Assembly (NCBI GenBank): GCA_030152125.1
Contig: JASLIR010000082.1
Span: 1 to 6,674 of the forward strand
Source of the DNA: Alkanindiges sp.
GTDB taxonomy: Bacteria; Pseudomonadota; Gammaproteobacteria; Pseudomonadales; Moraxellaceae
Length of the DNA: 6,674 nucleotides
Direction of reading: 5' to 3'
Below, piece by piece: positions 1 to 6,174 of this stretch; the stretch's first letter is position 1, and each line of letters starts with the position of its first letter. A program made the position numbers and the translations under genes. Below the pieces are notes generated by a model, which was given only the letters and a program-made list of their open reading frames with translations, ran no database searches and was not told the origin of the DNA.

Positions 1-1
1 A

Positions 2-1390
2 TGGGATGACCATTTGGTCAAGCAGCGCGATGATGGTTCGTGCCTTATTTATATTGACCGCCAGTTATTGCATGAAGTAACCAGCCCGCAGGCATTTGAA
101 GGACTGGAACTGGCAGGCCGTACCCCGTGGCGCCTGGATGCCAATGTGGCAACCCCGGACCATAACGTACCGACTGACAAGCAGGAACGTGAAGAAGGCA
201 TTGCTGGTATTAAGGATGACACCTCGCGCATTCAGGTAAAAACCCTGGATGACAACTGCAAAAAATTTAACGTGGTTGAGTTTGATATTAACGATGTGCG
301 TCAGGGCATTGTGCATGTGGTGGGGCCGGAGCAGGGCTTAACCTTGCCGGGCATGACCGTGGTATGTGGTGATTCCCACACGGCTACCCATGGGGCATTT
401 GGCTGTCTGGCACATGGTATTGGCACCTCCGAGGTGGAGCACGTATTGGCAACCCAGTGCCTGATCCAGAAAAAATCCAAAAACATGCTGGTGCGTGTGG
501 ATGGCACACTGGGTGCTGGTGTTACCTCCAAGGATGTGGTGCTGGCCATTATTGCCAAAATTGGTACTGCCGGTGGTACAGGTCATGCGATTGAGTTTGG
601 CGGGCAGGTGTTCCGCGATATGTCGATGGAAGGCCGTATGACCGTGTGTAACATGGCCATTGAGGGTGGTGCCCGTGTGGGCATGGTGGCTGTGGATGAC
701 AAAACCATTGCCTACTTTAAGGACAAGCCATTTGCACCCAAGGCGGATCAGTGGGAGCAGGCTGTGGCTTACTGGCAAACCCTGCATTCCGATGCCGATG
801 CTGTATTTGATACCGTGGTGGAAATTGACGGTAACAGCATTGAACCACAAGTATCGTGGGGAACCTCGCCAGAAATGGTGATTCCGGTTACCCAAACCGT
901 GCCTACACTGGCCGATGCCAGAGATGAAGTGCAGCGGAATGACTGGACACGTGCCTACCAGTATATGGGCTTAAATGCCGGGCAGTCTTTGGCCGATATC
1001 CAGATTGACCGTGTGTTTATTGGTTCCTGTACCAACTCGCGGATTGAAGACTTGCGTGATGCAGCGTCGGTCATTAAAGGCCGTAAAGTGGCTGCCACCA
1101 TCAAGCAGGCCATGGTGGTACCGGGTTCCGGCCTGGTCAAGCAGCAGGCGGAAGCGGAAGGGCTGGACAAAGTATTTGTGGAGGCTGGTTTTCAGTGGCG
1201 CGAGCCGGGTTGTTCCATGTGTCTGGCCATGAATGCCGACAAGTTACAGCCGGGAGAGCACTGTGCTTCCACCTCTAACCGTAACTTTGAAGGCCGTCAG
1301 GGCAATGGCGGGCGTACCCATCTGGTTAGTCCAGCCATGGCAGCAGCAGCAGCACTGGCTGGTCATTTTGTTGACGTGCGTCATTTCTAA
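2..1390 (+). CDS. leuC: 3-isopropylmalate dehydratase large subunit LeuC (5' end cut by window)
   Basis: LeuC is the [4Fe-4S] subunit of isopropylmalate isomerase; with LeuD it converts 2-isopropylmalate to 3-isopropylmalate in the cytoplasm. Seen: the aconitase-family phrases [11 protein letters not shown] and [12 protein letters not shown], and the cluster-ligand cysteines in GSCTNSR (codon at 1028) and PGCSMC (codons at 1211 and 1220). The C-terminus has the usual [14 protein letters not shown] and [12 protein letters not shown]. The protein is incomplete. The frame is open from base 2 and reads W-D-D-H-L-V-K-Q, matching the family N-terminus (typically ...TLYDKLWD.HVV). The TTG at 14 is therefore an internal leucine, and about ten residues are missing upstream. 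The 462 visible residues fit a family length of about 470. No promoter or leader can be judged because the start lies outside. The stop is 12 bases before leuD, which indicates co-transcription and matched subunit synthesis. Identification is secure. Confidence 0.97.
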   Translation, partial: WDDHLVKQRDDGSCLIYIDRQLLHEVTSPQAFEGLELAGRTPWRLDANVATPDHNVPTDKQEREEGIAGIKDDTSRIQVKTLDDNCKKFNVVEFDINDVRQGIVHVVGPEQGLTLPGMTVVCGDSHTATHGAFGCLAHGIGTSEVEHVLATQCLIQKKSKNMLVRVDGTLGAGVTSKDVVLAIIAKIGTAGGTGHAIEFGGQVFRDMSMEGRMTVCNMAIEGGARVGMVAVDDKTIAYFKDKPFAPKADQWEQAVAYWQTLHSDADAVFDTVVEIDGNSIEPQVSWGTSPEMVIPVTQTVPTLADARDEVQRNDWTRAYQYMGLNAGQSLADIQIDRVFIGSCTNSRIEDLRDAASVIKGRKVAATIKQAMVVPGSGLVKQQAEAEGLDKVFVEAGFQWREPGCSMCLAMNADKLQPGEHCASTSNRNFEGRQGNGGRTHLVSPAMAAAAALAGHFVDVRHF

Positions 1391-1394
1391 GGAG
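1388..1394 (+). promoter_or_regulatory. leuD ribosome binding site overlapping the leuC stop
   Basis: TAAGGAG contains the leuC stop codon and a good Shine-Dalgarno core (AAGGAG), about 8 bases before the leuD ATG at 1403. The overlap suggests that ribosomes ending on leuC help initiation on leuD. The motif is seen; the coupling is inferred. Confidence 0.75.
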
Positions 1395-1402
1395 CAAAGC
1401 GT

Positions 1403-2053
1403 ATGAAACCTTATACCGTTGAACAAGGCCTGGCTGCTCCTCTGGACCGTGCCAATGTCGATACCGACCTGATTATTCCCAAGCAGTTTTTAAAGTCCAT
1501 CAAGCGTACCGGCTTTGGTGCCAACCTGTTTGATGAGCTGCGCTATCTGGATGAAGGCTATCTGGGGCAGGATAACAGCAAGCGTCCGCTGAATACGGAG
1601 TTTGTGCTGAACCAGCCGCGTTATCAGGGTGCCACTGTATTGCTAGCGCGCCAGAACTTTGGCTGTGGTTCCAGCCGTGAACATGCACCATGGGCCTTGG
1701 AAGAATATGGCTTTAGAACTGTGATTGCGCCCAGCTTTGCCGATATTTTCTTTAACAACTGTTTCAAGAATGGCATGTTGCCGGTGATTCTGAGTGAAGA
1801 AATTGTTGAGCAGCTGTTTAGCCAGTGCCAGCAGCAGGAAGGTTACCAGCTAACGGTAGATTTACCTAATCAGGTGGTGAAAACCCCGGATGGCCAGGAA
1901 TTTCCCTTTAGTATCGATGAATTCCGTAAACACTGTCTGGTAAATGGCCTGGATGATATTGGCCTGACTTTACAGGATGGTGAGGCCATTAAGGCATTTG
2001 AACAACAGGCGCAGCAGGCGCGCCCGTGGGTATTTAATGCCTTAAGGGGCTAA
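1403..2053 (+). CDS. leuD: 3-isopropylmalate dehydratase small subunit LeuD
   Basis: LeuD is the small (swivel-domain) subunit of isopropylmalate isomerase and pairs with LeuC in the leucine branch. Seen: N-terminal [19 protein letters not shown] (residues 12-30), the signature [15 protein letters not shown] (85-99), and [21 protein letters not shown] (about 108-128), all standard for bacterial LeuD. At 216 residues it is slightly longer than the E. coli protein (about 201), as in the LeuD subgroup of many beta- and gammaproteobacteria. The start is set by the Shine-Dalgarno AAGGAG overlapping the leuC stop. It is in the same transcription unit as leuC with a 12-base gap. No obvious rho-independent terminator follows, so transcription may continue toward the lipoprotein gene and leuB. 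Identification is secure. Confidence 0.97.
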   Translation: MKPYTVEQGLAAPLDRANVDTDLIIPKQFLKSIKRTGFGANLFDELRYLDEGYLGQDNSKRPLNTEFVLNQPRYQGATVLLARQNFGCGSSREHAPWALEEYGFRTVIAPSFADIFFNNCFKNGMLPVILSEEIVEQLFSQCQQQEGYQLTVDLPNQVVKTPDGQEFPFSIDEFRKHCLVNGLDDIGLTLQDGEAIKAFEQQAQQARPWVFNALRG

Positions 2054-2106
2054 TGTGGTGTGTGGGAGTGGCAAAGGCTTGTCTGAAAAAGCGACCACCT
2101 GTACAT

Positions 2107-2133
2107 TTGTGAAATTGTAGTTGCGTTGATAAT
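2107..2133 (+). promoter_or_regulatory. possible promoter ahead of the lipoprotein gene
   Basis: GATAAT (2128-2133, five of six matches to the -10 consensus) lies 15 bases after TTGTGA (2107-2112, four of six to the -35 consensus). The spacer is shorter than the usual 16-18. The -10 lies inside the odd palindrome TTGATAATCAA (2126-2136), a possible operator. It would drive the lipoprotein gene and perhaps leuB independently of leuCD. This rests on pattern matching only. Confidence 0.35.
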
Positions 2134-2180
2134 CAATTAAGCTATCAGGTTAACACATAGTATGGGTGGGAACCCAAAAC

Positions 2181-2801
2181 ATGGAGCATCAGCTTGCTAT
2201 GCAAAGATTGAAACTGCCAGGTATAGCACTGGTTATGCTGGTGCTGACAGGGTGCCATTCTTTGCGTCATTCCCCGCAGGTCACGCATGCCGATACAAGC
2301 TTTAAGCCCTTGCAGGTTAATGAGGTACTTAAACAGGAGCTGGTTGAGGTGCATTGTGCGGGTGGGGTAACCTGTGAGTTTGCCCAGGTGAACGGTATTA
2401 ATGTGATTGATAGCCAGACCAGGCGTCCCACAGATGAAGCCTTGCGTGCTTCGCTGGTACGGTATGAAGGCGCCAGTTTGCTGACTGGTGCTGATACGCA
2501 ATACTACGTGGCAGTTCAGCCTGGCTTTACCGAAGTCAGTGTGCGCTTTTTTCCGGTTACGCTGGAGCGTGCCGAGAACTTTGTGGTGATTCATAATTTT
2601 CGCGCCGACAAAGTGTACAAGCTGAATTTATTCCGCCAGCGTGCGGCCAGTTCTGGCAGCCTGTTAAGTATTGCCACACCAAGCCCTTTGTGTATTGACC
2701 TGCTGGAAAACGACAAGGTAGCACGCCGTTTTTGCCGTCCTTTTGAGCCCATGACCGGTTTGGGTGAGTTTGTTGAACAGAAAGTGACAAACAATTCCTG
2801 A
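2181..2801 (+). CDS. putative outer-membrane lipoprotein of unknown function within the leu cluster
   Basis: I do not recognise this family. Seen: a lipoprotein signal peptide with basic residues (QRLK), a hydrophobic stretch (GIALVMLVL) and the lipobox LTGC. Signal peptidase II should cleave before that Cys, which would be lipidated. The residue after it is His, not Asp, which favours the outer membrane by the Lol +2 rule. The mature part is about 180 residues with no other membrane segment. It has four further cysteines in two pairs (CAGGVTC; C and C 14 apart in CIDLLENDKVARRFC), which could form disulfides in the periplasm. The start is uncertain: ATG 2181 has a GGGA 9 bases upstream. ATG 2199 gives a compact 18-residue signal peptide but its GGAG is 12 bases away. 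A GTG at 2166 is also in frame. It lies between leuD and leuB on the same strand, but nothing visible links it to leucine synthesis. The gene is credible; the role is unknown. Confidence 0.85.
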   Translation: MEHQLAMQRLKLPGIALVMLVLTGCHSLRHSPQVTHADTSFKPLQVNEVLKQELVEVHCAGGVTCEFAQVNGINVIDSQTRRPTDEALRASLVRYEGASLLTGADTQYYVAVQPGFTEVSVRFFPVTLERAENFVVIHNFRADKVYKLNLFRQRAASSGSLLSIATPSPLCIDLLENDKVARRFCRPFEPMTGLGEFVEQKVTNNS

Positions 2802-2814
2802 GTTTTAAATACTT

Positions 2815-2856
2815 TGGCAGCCCGTGTGAGGTGCTGCCAGCGGTTTCTTTTATTTT
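2815..2856 (+). terminator. hairpin plus T-rich tail between the lipoprotein gene and leuB
   Basis: TGGCAGC (2815-2821) and GCTGCCA (2833-2839) form a perfect 7-bp stem around an 11-base loop. Three bases later comes the T-rich run TTTCTTTTATTTT (2844-2856). This has the form of a rho-independent terminator, but the loop is large and the T-run is interrupted and offset. It starts 14 bases after the lipoprotein stop and ends 20 bases before the leuB ATG. It may end or attenuate upstream transcription. No strong separate leuB promoter is visible after it, so partial read-through is likely. Confidence 0.5.
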
Positions 2857-2876
2857 AATAAGTGCTGGAATTTAAC

Positions 2877-3956
2877 ATGTCGAATCATATTCTTATTTTG
2901 GCTGGCGACGGCATTGGTCCGGAAATCGTATCAGCTGCCGAGCAGGTGCTGGCTGCAGTCAACCAGAAATTTGCCCTGGGTTTAAGCTGGGAACATGGCT
3001 TGCTGGGTGGTGCGGCCATTGATGCACATGGCGAGCCTTTGCCTGCTGTGACCCTGGAAGCTGCACAAAAGGCCGATGCTATTCTGCTGGGTGCTGTGGG
3101 TGGTCCAAAGTGGGACAATATTGAGCGTTCCATTCGCCCGGAGCGTGGCTTGCTGAAAATCCGCAGTGCACTGAACCTGTTTGCCAACCTGCGTCCTGCC
3201 ATCCTGTATCCACAACTGGCTGATGCTTCCAGCTTAAAGCCGGAAGTGGTAGCTGGCCTGGATATCCTGATTGTGCGTGAACTGACTGGCGGCATTTATT
3301 TTGGTCAGCCACGCGGTATCCGTGAGCTGGAAAACGGTGAAAAGCAGGGTTACAACACCGATGTGTACAGCGAAAGCGAAATCAAGCGTATTGCCAAGGT
3401 GGCATTTGAGCTGGCCCGCTTGCGTGGCAGCAAAGTGTGTTCGGTAGATAAAGCCAACGTACTGGAAGTGACTGAGCTGTGGAAGCAAACCGTAACTGAA
3501 CTGGCGGCTGCCGAGTATCAGGACATCCAGCTGTCGCACATGTATGTGGACAATGCGGCCATGCAGCTGGTGCGTGCGCCAAAACAGTTTGACGTACTGG
3601 TAACCGGCAACCTGTTTGGTGACATTCTGTCTGACGAAGCGGCTATGCTGACTGGTTCCATTGGTATGCTGCCTTCCGCCTCACTGGATGAGAACGGCAA
3701 GGGTATGTACGAGCCTTGCCATGGCAGTGCGCCGGACATTGCCGGTAAAGGTATTGCTAACCCGTTGGCGACCATTCTGTCGGTGGCCATGCTGCTGCGT
3801 TACACCTTTAAGCAGGAAGCTGCTGCCAAGGCGATTGAAGAGGCGGTGGGCAAGGTGCTGGATCAGGGCTTGCGCACGGCGGATATCATGTCCGAAGGCA
3901 ACACCAAAGTGGGCACTCAGGCCATGGGTGAAGCTGTGGTACAGGCACTGGCTTAA
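2877..3956 (+). CDS. leuB: 3-isopropylmalate dehydrogenase LeuB
   Basis: LeuB oxidises and decarboxylates 3-isopropylmalate with NAD+ to 2-oxoisocaproate, the last leucine-specific step before transamination. Seen (numbered from the ATG at 2877): [11 protein letters not shown] at residues 8-18; substrate arginines R96, R106 and R134 with Y141 in [15 protein letters not shown]192; and metal-ligand aspartates D225, D249 and D253 in [25 protein letters not shown]. The adenine loop [14 protein letters not shown] (283-296) carries the Asp (287) typical of NAD specificity. These correspond in order to the well-studied Thermus residues. Length 359 is normal and nothing essential is missing. ATG 2877 is chosen because the protein then begins [12 protein letters not shown], as in the family. 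An in-frame GTG at 2862 would add five residues and has no ribosome binding site. The site before the ATG is weak (GGA). No asd follows; a repeat and a terminator end the unit. Confidence 0.97.
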   Translation: MSNHILILAGDGIGPEIVSAAEQVLAAVNQKFALGLSWEHGLLGGAAIDAHGEPLPAVTLEAAQKADAILLGAVGGPKWDNIERSIRPERGLLKIRSALNLFANLRPAILYPQLADASSLKPEVVAGLDILIVRELTGGIYFGQPRGIRELENGEKQGYNTDVYSESEIKRIAKVAFELARLRGSKVCSVDKANVLEVTELWKQTVTELAAAEYQDIQLSHMYVDNAAMQLVRAPKQFDVLVTGNLFGDILSDEAAMLTGSIGMLPSASLDENGKGMYEPCHGSAPDIAGKGIANPLATILSVAMLLRYTFKQEAAAKAIEEAVGKVLDQGLRTADIMSEGNTKVGTQAMGEAVVQALA

Positions 3957-3967
3957 TCTCTGCTTTA

Positions 3968-4060
3968 TCCCTCACCCCAACCCTCTCCCGCTGAGAGGGA
4001 GCATACTCTCTGTTCAGGAGATGGGCTGTGCTGTCGTGTAAGCTGGGCTGGTTAGGGGCA
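3968..4060. repeat. degenerate REP/MITE-like intergenic repeat
   Basis: The left end reads CCCTCACCCCAACCCTCTCC (3969-3988), a motif common in intergenic palindromic repeats of many proteobacteria. CCCTCTC (3981-3987) pairs perfectly with GAGAGGG (3993-3999) over a 5-base loop. Degenerate G-rich counterparts follow: GGAGATGGGCTGTG (4017-4030) and GGTTAGGGG (4050-4058). Either could be the decayed right end of a miniature inverted-repeat element. The left part is clear; the right boundary is a guess. It lies just after the leuB stop (3956) and before the shared terminator. Confidence 0.5.
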
Positions 4061-4073
4061 TTTGATAGAATAT

Positions 4074-4103
4074 AAAAAAGACCGGCTTATGCCGGTCTTT
4101 TTT
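4074..4103. terminator. bidirectional rho-independent terminator between leuB and the LysR gene
   Basis: AAAAAAGACCGGC (4074-4086) and GCCGGTCTTTTTT (4091-4103) form a perfect 13-bp stem around the loop TTAT. The GC-rich core is flanked by A and T runs, so both strands carry stem plus U-tract. It lies between two convergent genes, leuB (+) and the LysR regulator (-, stop at 4113), and should stop both. Confidence 0.93.
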
Positions 4104-4112
4104 ATGCTGTGC

Positions 4113-5036
4113 TTATTGAACCGGTTCATTTAAGCGGCTGGATTGGTGCAGAAGTTCTGTGGCCTTAAACTCCTGCCGCAGCCACTCTATAAAGGCGGTT
4201 TTTCCCGGATTGGCGCTAAAGTTGTGGCCGGTGAGCAAATGGTAGGCCAGGCCGGTCAGTTCATACGGGAAAGGGCGGTACAGTAGCTGGTTATCCACCA
4301 GATACTGGGTGAGGATGCTGCTCATCAGGGCGATGCCTTGTCCGGCCACTGTGGCCTGTATAGCAATCGATTCGTCACTAAACTGTAGGTAGTTCAGCTG
4401 TTCCGCACTAACCCGGTGCTGATGATCCTTAAAAAAGGCCGCCCAGGTAGGGTATTCACAATCCTTTAAAAACCATTCAAAAGAAATCAGCCGCTGTGCT
4501 GCCACGTCAGCCGGGGTGTTTAACACATAGCGTGGCGTACTGACTACCGAAAAAAAGTCCTGCAGCGATACAATGGCATCATATTTCCCGGGTTCACTGT
4601 AGCGGATAACAAAGTCAACGTCGCGCTTGTTCAGGTCAACCGTTTCCACACTGCTATGGAAGTTAATCTGGACCTGTGGCCATAGCCGGTAAAAGCGTTC
4701 GATACGCGGTAACAGCCAGTAGCTTAAAAAGGCAGGTGTGGTAGACAGGTTTAGCGTCTGCTTGGGTGTGTCCTTAATATTTTCAATCACCTGAATAAAA
4801 GAACTAAAACCGTCATTCAGTACTTTTGCCAGTTTAATGGCATTGCCGGTTGGCACTACCTTACGGGTTTGACGCTCAAACAGTTCCATACCCAGCCAGC
4901 TTTCCAGCTCTTTTATATGCTGGCTGATGGCTGCCGGGGTCACATACAGTTCTTCTGCCGCCAGTTTAAAGCTTTGCAGGCGGGCAGCTGCCTCAAAGGC
5001 TTTTAGTTGCGACAATGGCGGCAATGGCCTGTTCAT
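4113..5036 (-). CDS. LysR-type transcriptional regulator, GcvA-like
   Basis: This is a LysR-family DNA-binding regulator. Seen: an N-terminal winged helix-turn-helix, from LPPLSQLKAFEAAARLQSF through TPAAISQHIKELESWLGMELFER to VVPTGNAIKLA, over roughly the first 70 residues. It is followed by a linker helix and a periplasmic-binding-protein-like effector domain (about 90-295). LPPL.QLKAFEAAAR with a YVTPAAISQHI recognition helix resembles the GcvA subgroup. The 307-residue length is typical. ATG 5036 is chosen: GAG in ATGAG lies 8 bases upstream, whereas for the in-frame GTG at 5042 (two more residues) it would be only 2 bases away. The gene is divergent from azoR across 107 bases holding CTAAT half-sites like those recognised by E. 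coli GcvA. It probably regulates azoR and itself; this is inferred from layout. The effector is unknown, and there is no sign that it controls glycine cleavage genes. Confidence 0.93.
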   Translation of the reverse strand: MNRPLPPLSQLKAFEAAARLQSFKLAAEELYVTPAAISQHIKELESWLGMELFERQTRKVVPTGNAIKLAKVLNDGFSSFIQVIENIKDTPKQTLNLSTTPAFLSYWLLPRIERFYRLWPQVQINFHSSVETVDLNKRDVDFVIRYSEPGKYDAIVSLQDFFSVVSTPRYVLNTPADVAAQRLISFEWFLKDCEYPTWAAFFKDHQHRVSAEQLNYLQFSDESIAIQATVAGQGIALMSSILTQYLVDNQLLYRPFPYELTGLAYHLLTGHNFSANPGKTAFIEWLRQEFKATELLHQSSRLNEPVQ

Positions 5037-5051
5037 GTTCACTACTCATGC

Positions 5052-5073
5052 ATTAGTTTTACTAATCTATTAG
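5052..5073. promoter_or_regulatory. candidate LysR operator: three alternating ATTAG/CTAAT half-sites
   Basis: ATTAGT (5052-5057) and ACTAAT (5061-5066) are a perfect inverted repeat around TTT and contain the LysR-family T-N11-A box (T5053, A5065). CTAAT (5062-5066) and ATTAG (5069-5073) form a second perfect dyad with a 2-base gap. CTAAT is the core known for E. coli GcvA sites, and the adjacent regulator is GcvA-like. The array starts 16 bases upstream of the regulator's ATG, so binding could repress that gene while controlling azoR. Confidence 0.6.
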
Positions 5074-5095
5074 CTTAAATTTAACAGTTTGTCGA
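5067..5095 (-). promoter_or_regulatory. possible promoter of the LysR gene
   Basis: On the minus strand TCGACA (5095-5090) matches the -35 consensus at five of six positions. Seventeen bases on, TAATAG (5072-5067) is a weak -10 with three of six. The -10 overlaps the CTAAT/ATTAG half-sites, which would suit autorepression. No convincing azoR promoter was found in the same spacer. Tentative. Confidence 0.3.
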
Positions 5096-5121
5096 GATCA
5101 ACCTGCTGCCGTTACGCTCAG

Positions 5122-5140
5122 TACTCCACAGTTTGGAGTA
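5122..5140 (+). promoter_or_regulatory. azoR ribosome binding site enclosed in a hairpin
   Basis: TACTCCA (5122-5128) and TGGAGTA (5134-5140) form a perfect 7-bp stem with loop CAGTT. The 3' arm contains the Shine-Dalgarno GGAG (5135-5138), with the azoR ATG codons at 5144 and 5147. If it folds in the mRNA, the stem would mask the site and lower or regulate translation. The complementarity is directly visible; a regulatory role is inferred. Confidence 0.5.
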
Positions 5141-5143
5141 GAT

Positions 5144-5836
5144 ATGATGGCAACTTTATTACATCTGGACAGTAGCGCGCGCGGCGGTATTGCCGGTACA
5201 CAGCAGCATGGTTCGCATAGCCGTTACTTAAGTGATTTATTTGTAAAGCAATGGCTGCGTGATCACCCGCAGGATCAGGTGATTTACCGTGATATCGGCT
5301 TAAATCCGCCAGCACATATTGATCCGGCCTGGATTGAGGCTGCCTTTAGCCCGGCAGCACAGCAAACAGCCGCCATGCAGGCTGTTTTACAACAGAGTGA
5401 CCAGCTGATTGATGAAGTGCTGGCCGCCGATATTATTGTGATCGGTTTTCCCATGTATAACTTTGGCGTACCTTCCGCCTTTAAAGCCTATATTGATAAT
5501 GTGGTTAGAATCGGCCGCACTTTTGATTTTGATCCGGCACAGGACAATCCCTATATCCCGCTGTTATCTGCTGATGCACATCTGGTGACGCTAACAGCCC
5601 GTGGTGGTTCCGGTTTTGATGCCGGGGGTGATTATGCGCATATGAATTTTGCCGAGCCGCATATCCAGACCGTATTTGGCTTTCTGGGCATCCAGCATTT
5701 TCACCAGGTGGCGATTGAATATCAGGAAACGGGTGGTGAGGCACTACAACAATCCATTGCCCGTGCTACGGCGCAAACCCTGGCATTGGTGGCTGCCATT
5801 AGTGGGCAGTTAAAGCCGGTAGCTGTGGCGGTCTGA
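5144..5836 (+). CDS. azoR: FMN-dependent NADH-azoreductase (AzoR/AcpD family)
   Basis: This is a cytoplasmic flavodoxin-like quinone/azo reductase. The family uses FMN and NAD(P)H for two-electron reduction of quinones and azo compounds and is usually dimeric. Seen: the N-terminal strand and phosphate-binding loop LLHLDSSAR with SRYLSDLF (residues about 5-35), and the FMN-binding segment IIVIGFPMYNFGVPSAFKAYIDNVVRIGRTF (about 96-126), in which PMYNF is diagnostic. TARGG (about 151-155) and the HMNFAEPHIQTVFGFLGI segment (about 166-183) also match. At 230 residues it is slightly longer than E. coli AzoR (about 200); the extra residues include an insertion (GGIAGTQQHG) near the N-terminus and an Ala/Val-rich tail. 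Two adjacent ATGs (5144, 5147) are possible starts: GGAG at 5135-5138 lies 5 or 8 bases upstream, and the second may be preferred. The divergent LysR gene is the likely regulator. The substrate cannot be told from sequence. Confidence 0.93.
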   Translation: MMATLLHLDSSARGGIAGTQQHGSHSRYLSDLFVKQWLRDHPQDQVIYRDIGLNPPAHIDPAWIEAAFSPAAQQTAAMQAVLQQSDQLIDEVLAADIIVIGFPMYNFGVPSAFKAYIDNVVRIGRTFDFDPAQDNPYIPLLSADAHLVTLTARGGSGFDAGGDYAHMNFAEPHIQTVFGFLGIQHFHQVAIEYQETGGEALQQSIARATAQTLALVAAISGQLKPVAVAV

Positions 5837-5857
5837 TGGTCCGCTAAACACGGGTAT

Positions 5858-5885
5858 GCAGATGCCGGTTATGCCGGCTGTCTGC
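5858..5885 (+). terminator. imperfect hairpin after azoR, possible terminator
   Basis: GCAGA-T-GCCGG (5858-5868) pairs with CCGGC-TG-TCTGC (5874-5885) over loop TTATG, giving two 5-bp stems split by an asymmetric bulge. It starts 22 bases after the azoR stop, a usual terminator position. However, no T-run follows directly; only GGGTTTT appears about 12 bases later. Its core CCGGTTATGCCGG nearly repeats the leuB/LysR terminator core. It could be a weak or factor-assisted terminator, or an mRNA 3'-end stabiliser. Confidence 0.35.
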
Positions 5886-5930
5886 AAGGCGCTGTGGGTT
5901 TTACCGCTGTAAATTTGTAAAGGAAAGCCT

Positions 5931-6044
5931 GTGTCTGGCGCGCTATATGGCCAGGCGTATACTGGAAGTAAGCCTTATCTTATCAGCGCAAGGGCCTTTG
6001 TTTATCGTAATGGCCAGTGGGTAGCCTATAAAATCAACCAATAA
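5931..6044 (+). CDS. candidate 37-residue basic small protein (or gene remnant)
   Basis: A GTG start at 5931 is preceded by AAAGGAAA (5919-5926), with AGGA six bases from the start, one of the better ribosome binding sites in the window. The frame runs 37 codons to TAA at 6042-6044. The product begins MSGALYGQAY and ends RNGQWVAYKINQ. It has four basic residues, no Asp or Glu, and seven aromatics, and no signal peptide or membrane segment. A stop at 5910-5912 closes the frame upstream, so any longer ancestral gene is no longer readable in frame. I recognise no family. It could be a real small protein, the tail of a decayed gene, or chance; the ribosome binding site and non-random composition are the only support. 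Confidence 0.3.
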   Translation: MSGALYGQAYTGSKPYLISARAFVYRNGQWVAYKINQ

Positions 6045-6062
6045 GGCCAGATATACTGAAGT
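5949..6062 (+). repeat. imperfect direct repeat, two copies about 96 bases apart
   Basis: GGCCAGGCGTATACTGGAAGT (5949-5969) and GGCCAGATATACTGAAGT (6045-6062) match apart from three extra bases and one substitution in the first copy. The interval between them contains most of the candidate small ORF; the second copy begins right after its stop codon. The arrangement could be a duplication footprint or coincidence. Confidence 0.3.
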
Positions 6063-6145
6063 GGTGGTTGCTGCCTGTTAGCCAATAACATAAATCCACA
6101 GGCAATTCGCTGGTGATCCTTTTATCATCAGGCAAATGGCTTAAA

Positions 6146-6174
6146 TTGCACGTTATGGCGATTGCAGCTACAGT
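6146..6174 (+). promoter_or_regulatory. weak candidate promoter for the LprI-like gene
   Basis: TTGCAC (6146-6151, three of six) and TACAGT (6169-6174, four of six) are separated by the optimal 17 bases, and the -10 ends 29 bases before the ATG at 6204. The position is good but the hexamers are poor, so this is only a suggestion. Confidence 0.25.

Noticed and set aside
338..895. 185-codon open frame on the minus strand inside leuC
   Set aside because: It lies entirely antisense to a conserved LeuC sequence. Its His/Thr/Gly-rich product is what reverse-complemented LeuC codons give, and there is no independent support for it.
2054..2106. Terminator directly after leuD
   Set aside because: Only distant short complementarity (GTGGT with ACCAC, about 35 bases apart) and no T-run were found, so it was not called.
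2145..2594. 149-codon minus-strand frame opposite the lipoprotein gene
   Set aside because: The plus strand encodes a coherent lipoprotein with signal peptide and lipobox. The minus product has no signal, domain or sensible context.
2885..3295. 136-codon minus-strand frame opposite leuB
   Set aside because: It is antisense to conserved LeuB catalytic segments, with the low-complexity Ser/Ala/Arg composition of a shadow frame.
3661..4041. 126-codon frame running from late leuB into the downstream spacer
   Set aside because: It is a frame-shifted shadow of leuB: the Arg/Trp/Cys-rich product is typical of out-of-frame reading. It runs through the intergenic repeat.
5081..5117. azoR promoter using TTAACA (5081-5086) as -35
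   Set aside because: TTAACA is a good -35 match, but no acceptable -10 lies 15-19 bases downstream. The promoter may depend on the activator or start elsewhere.
5118..5315. 65-codon minus-strand frame over the azoR start
   Set aside because: It overlaps the conserved azoR N-terminus and has no recognisable features.
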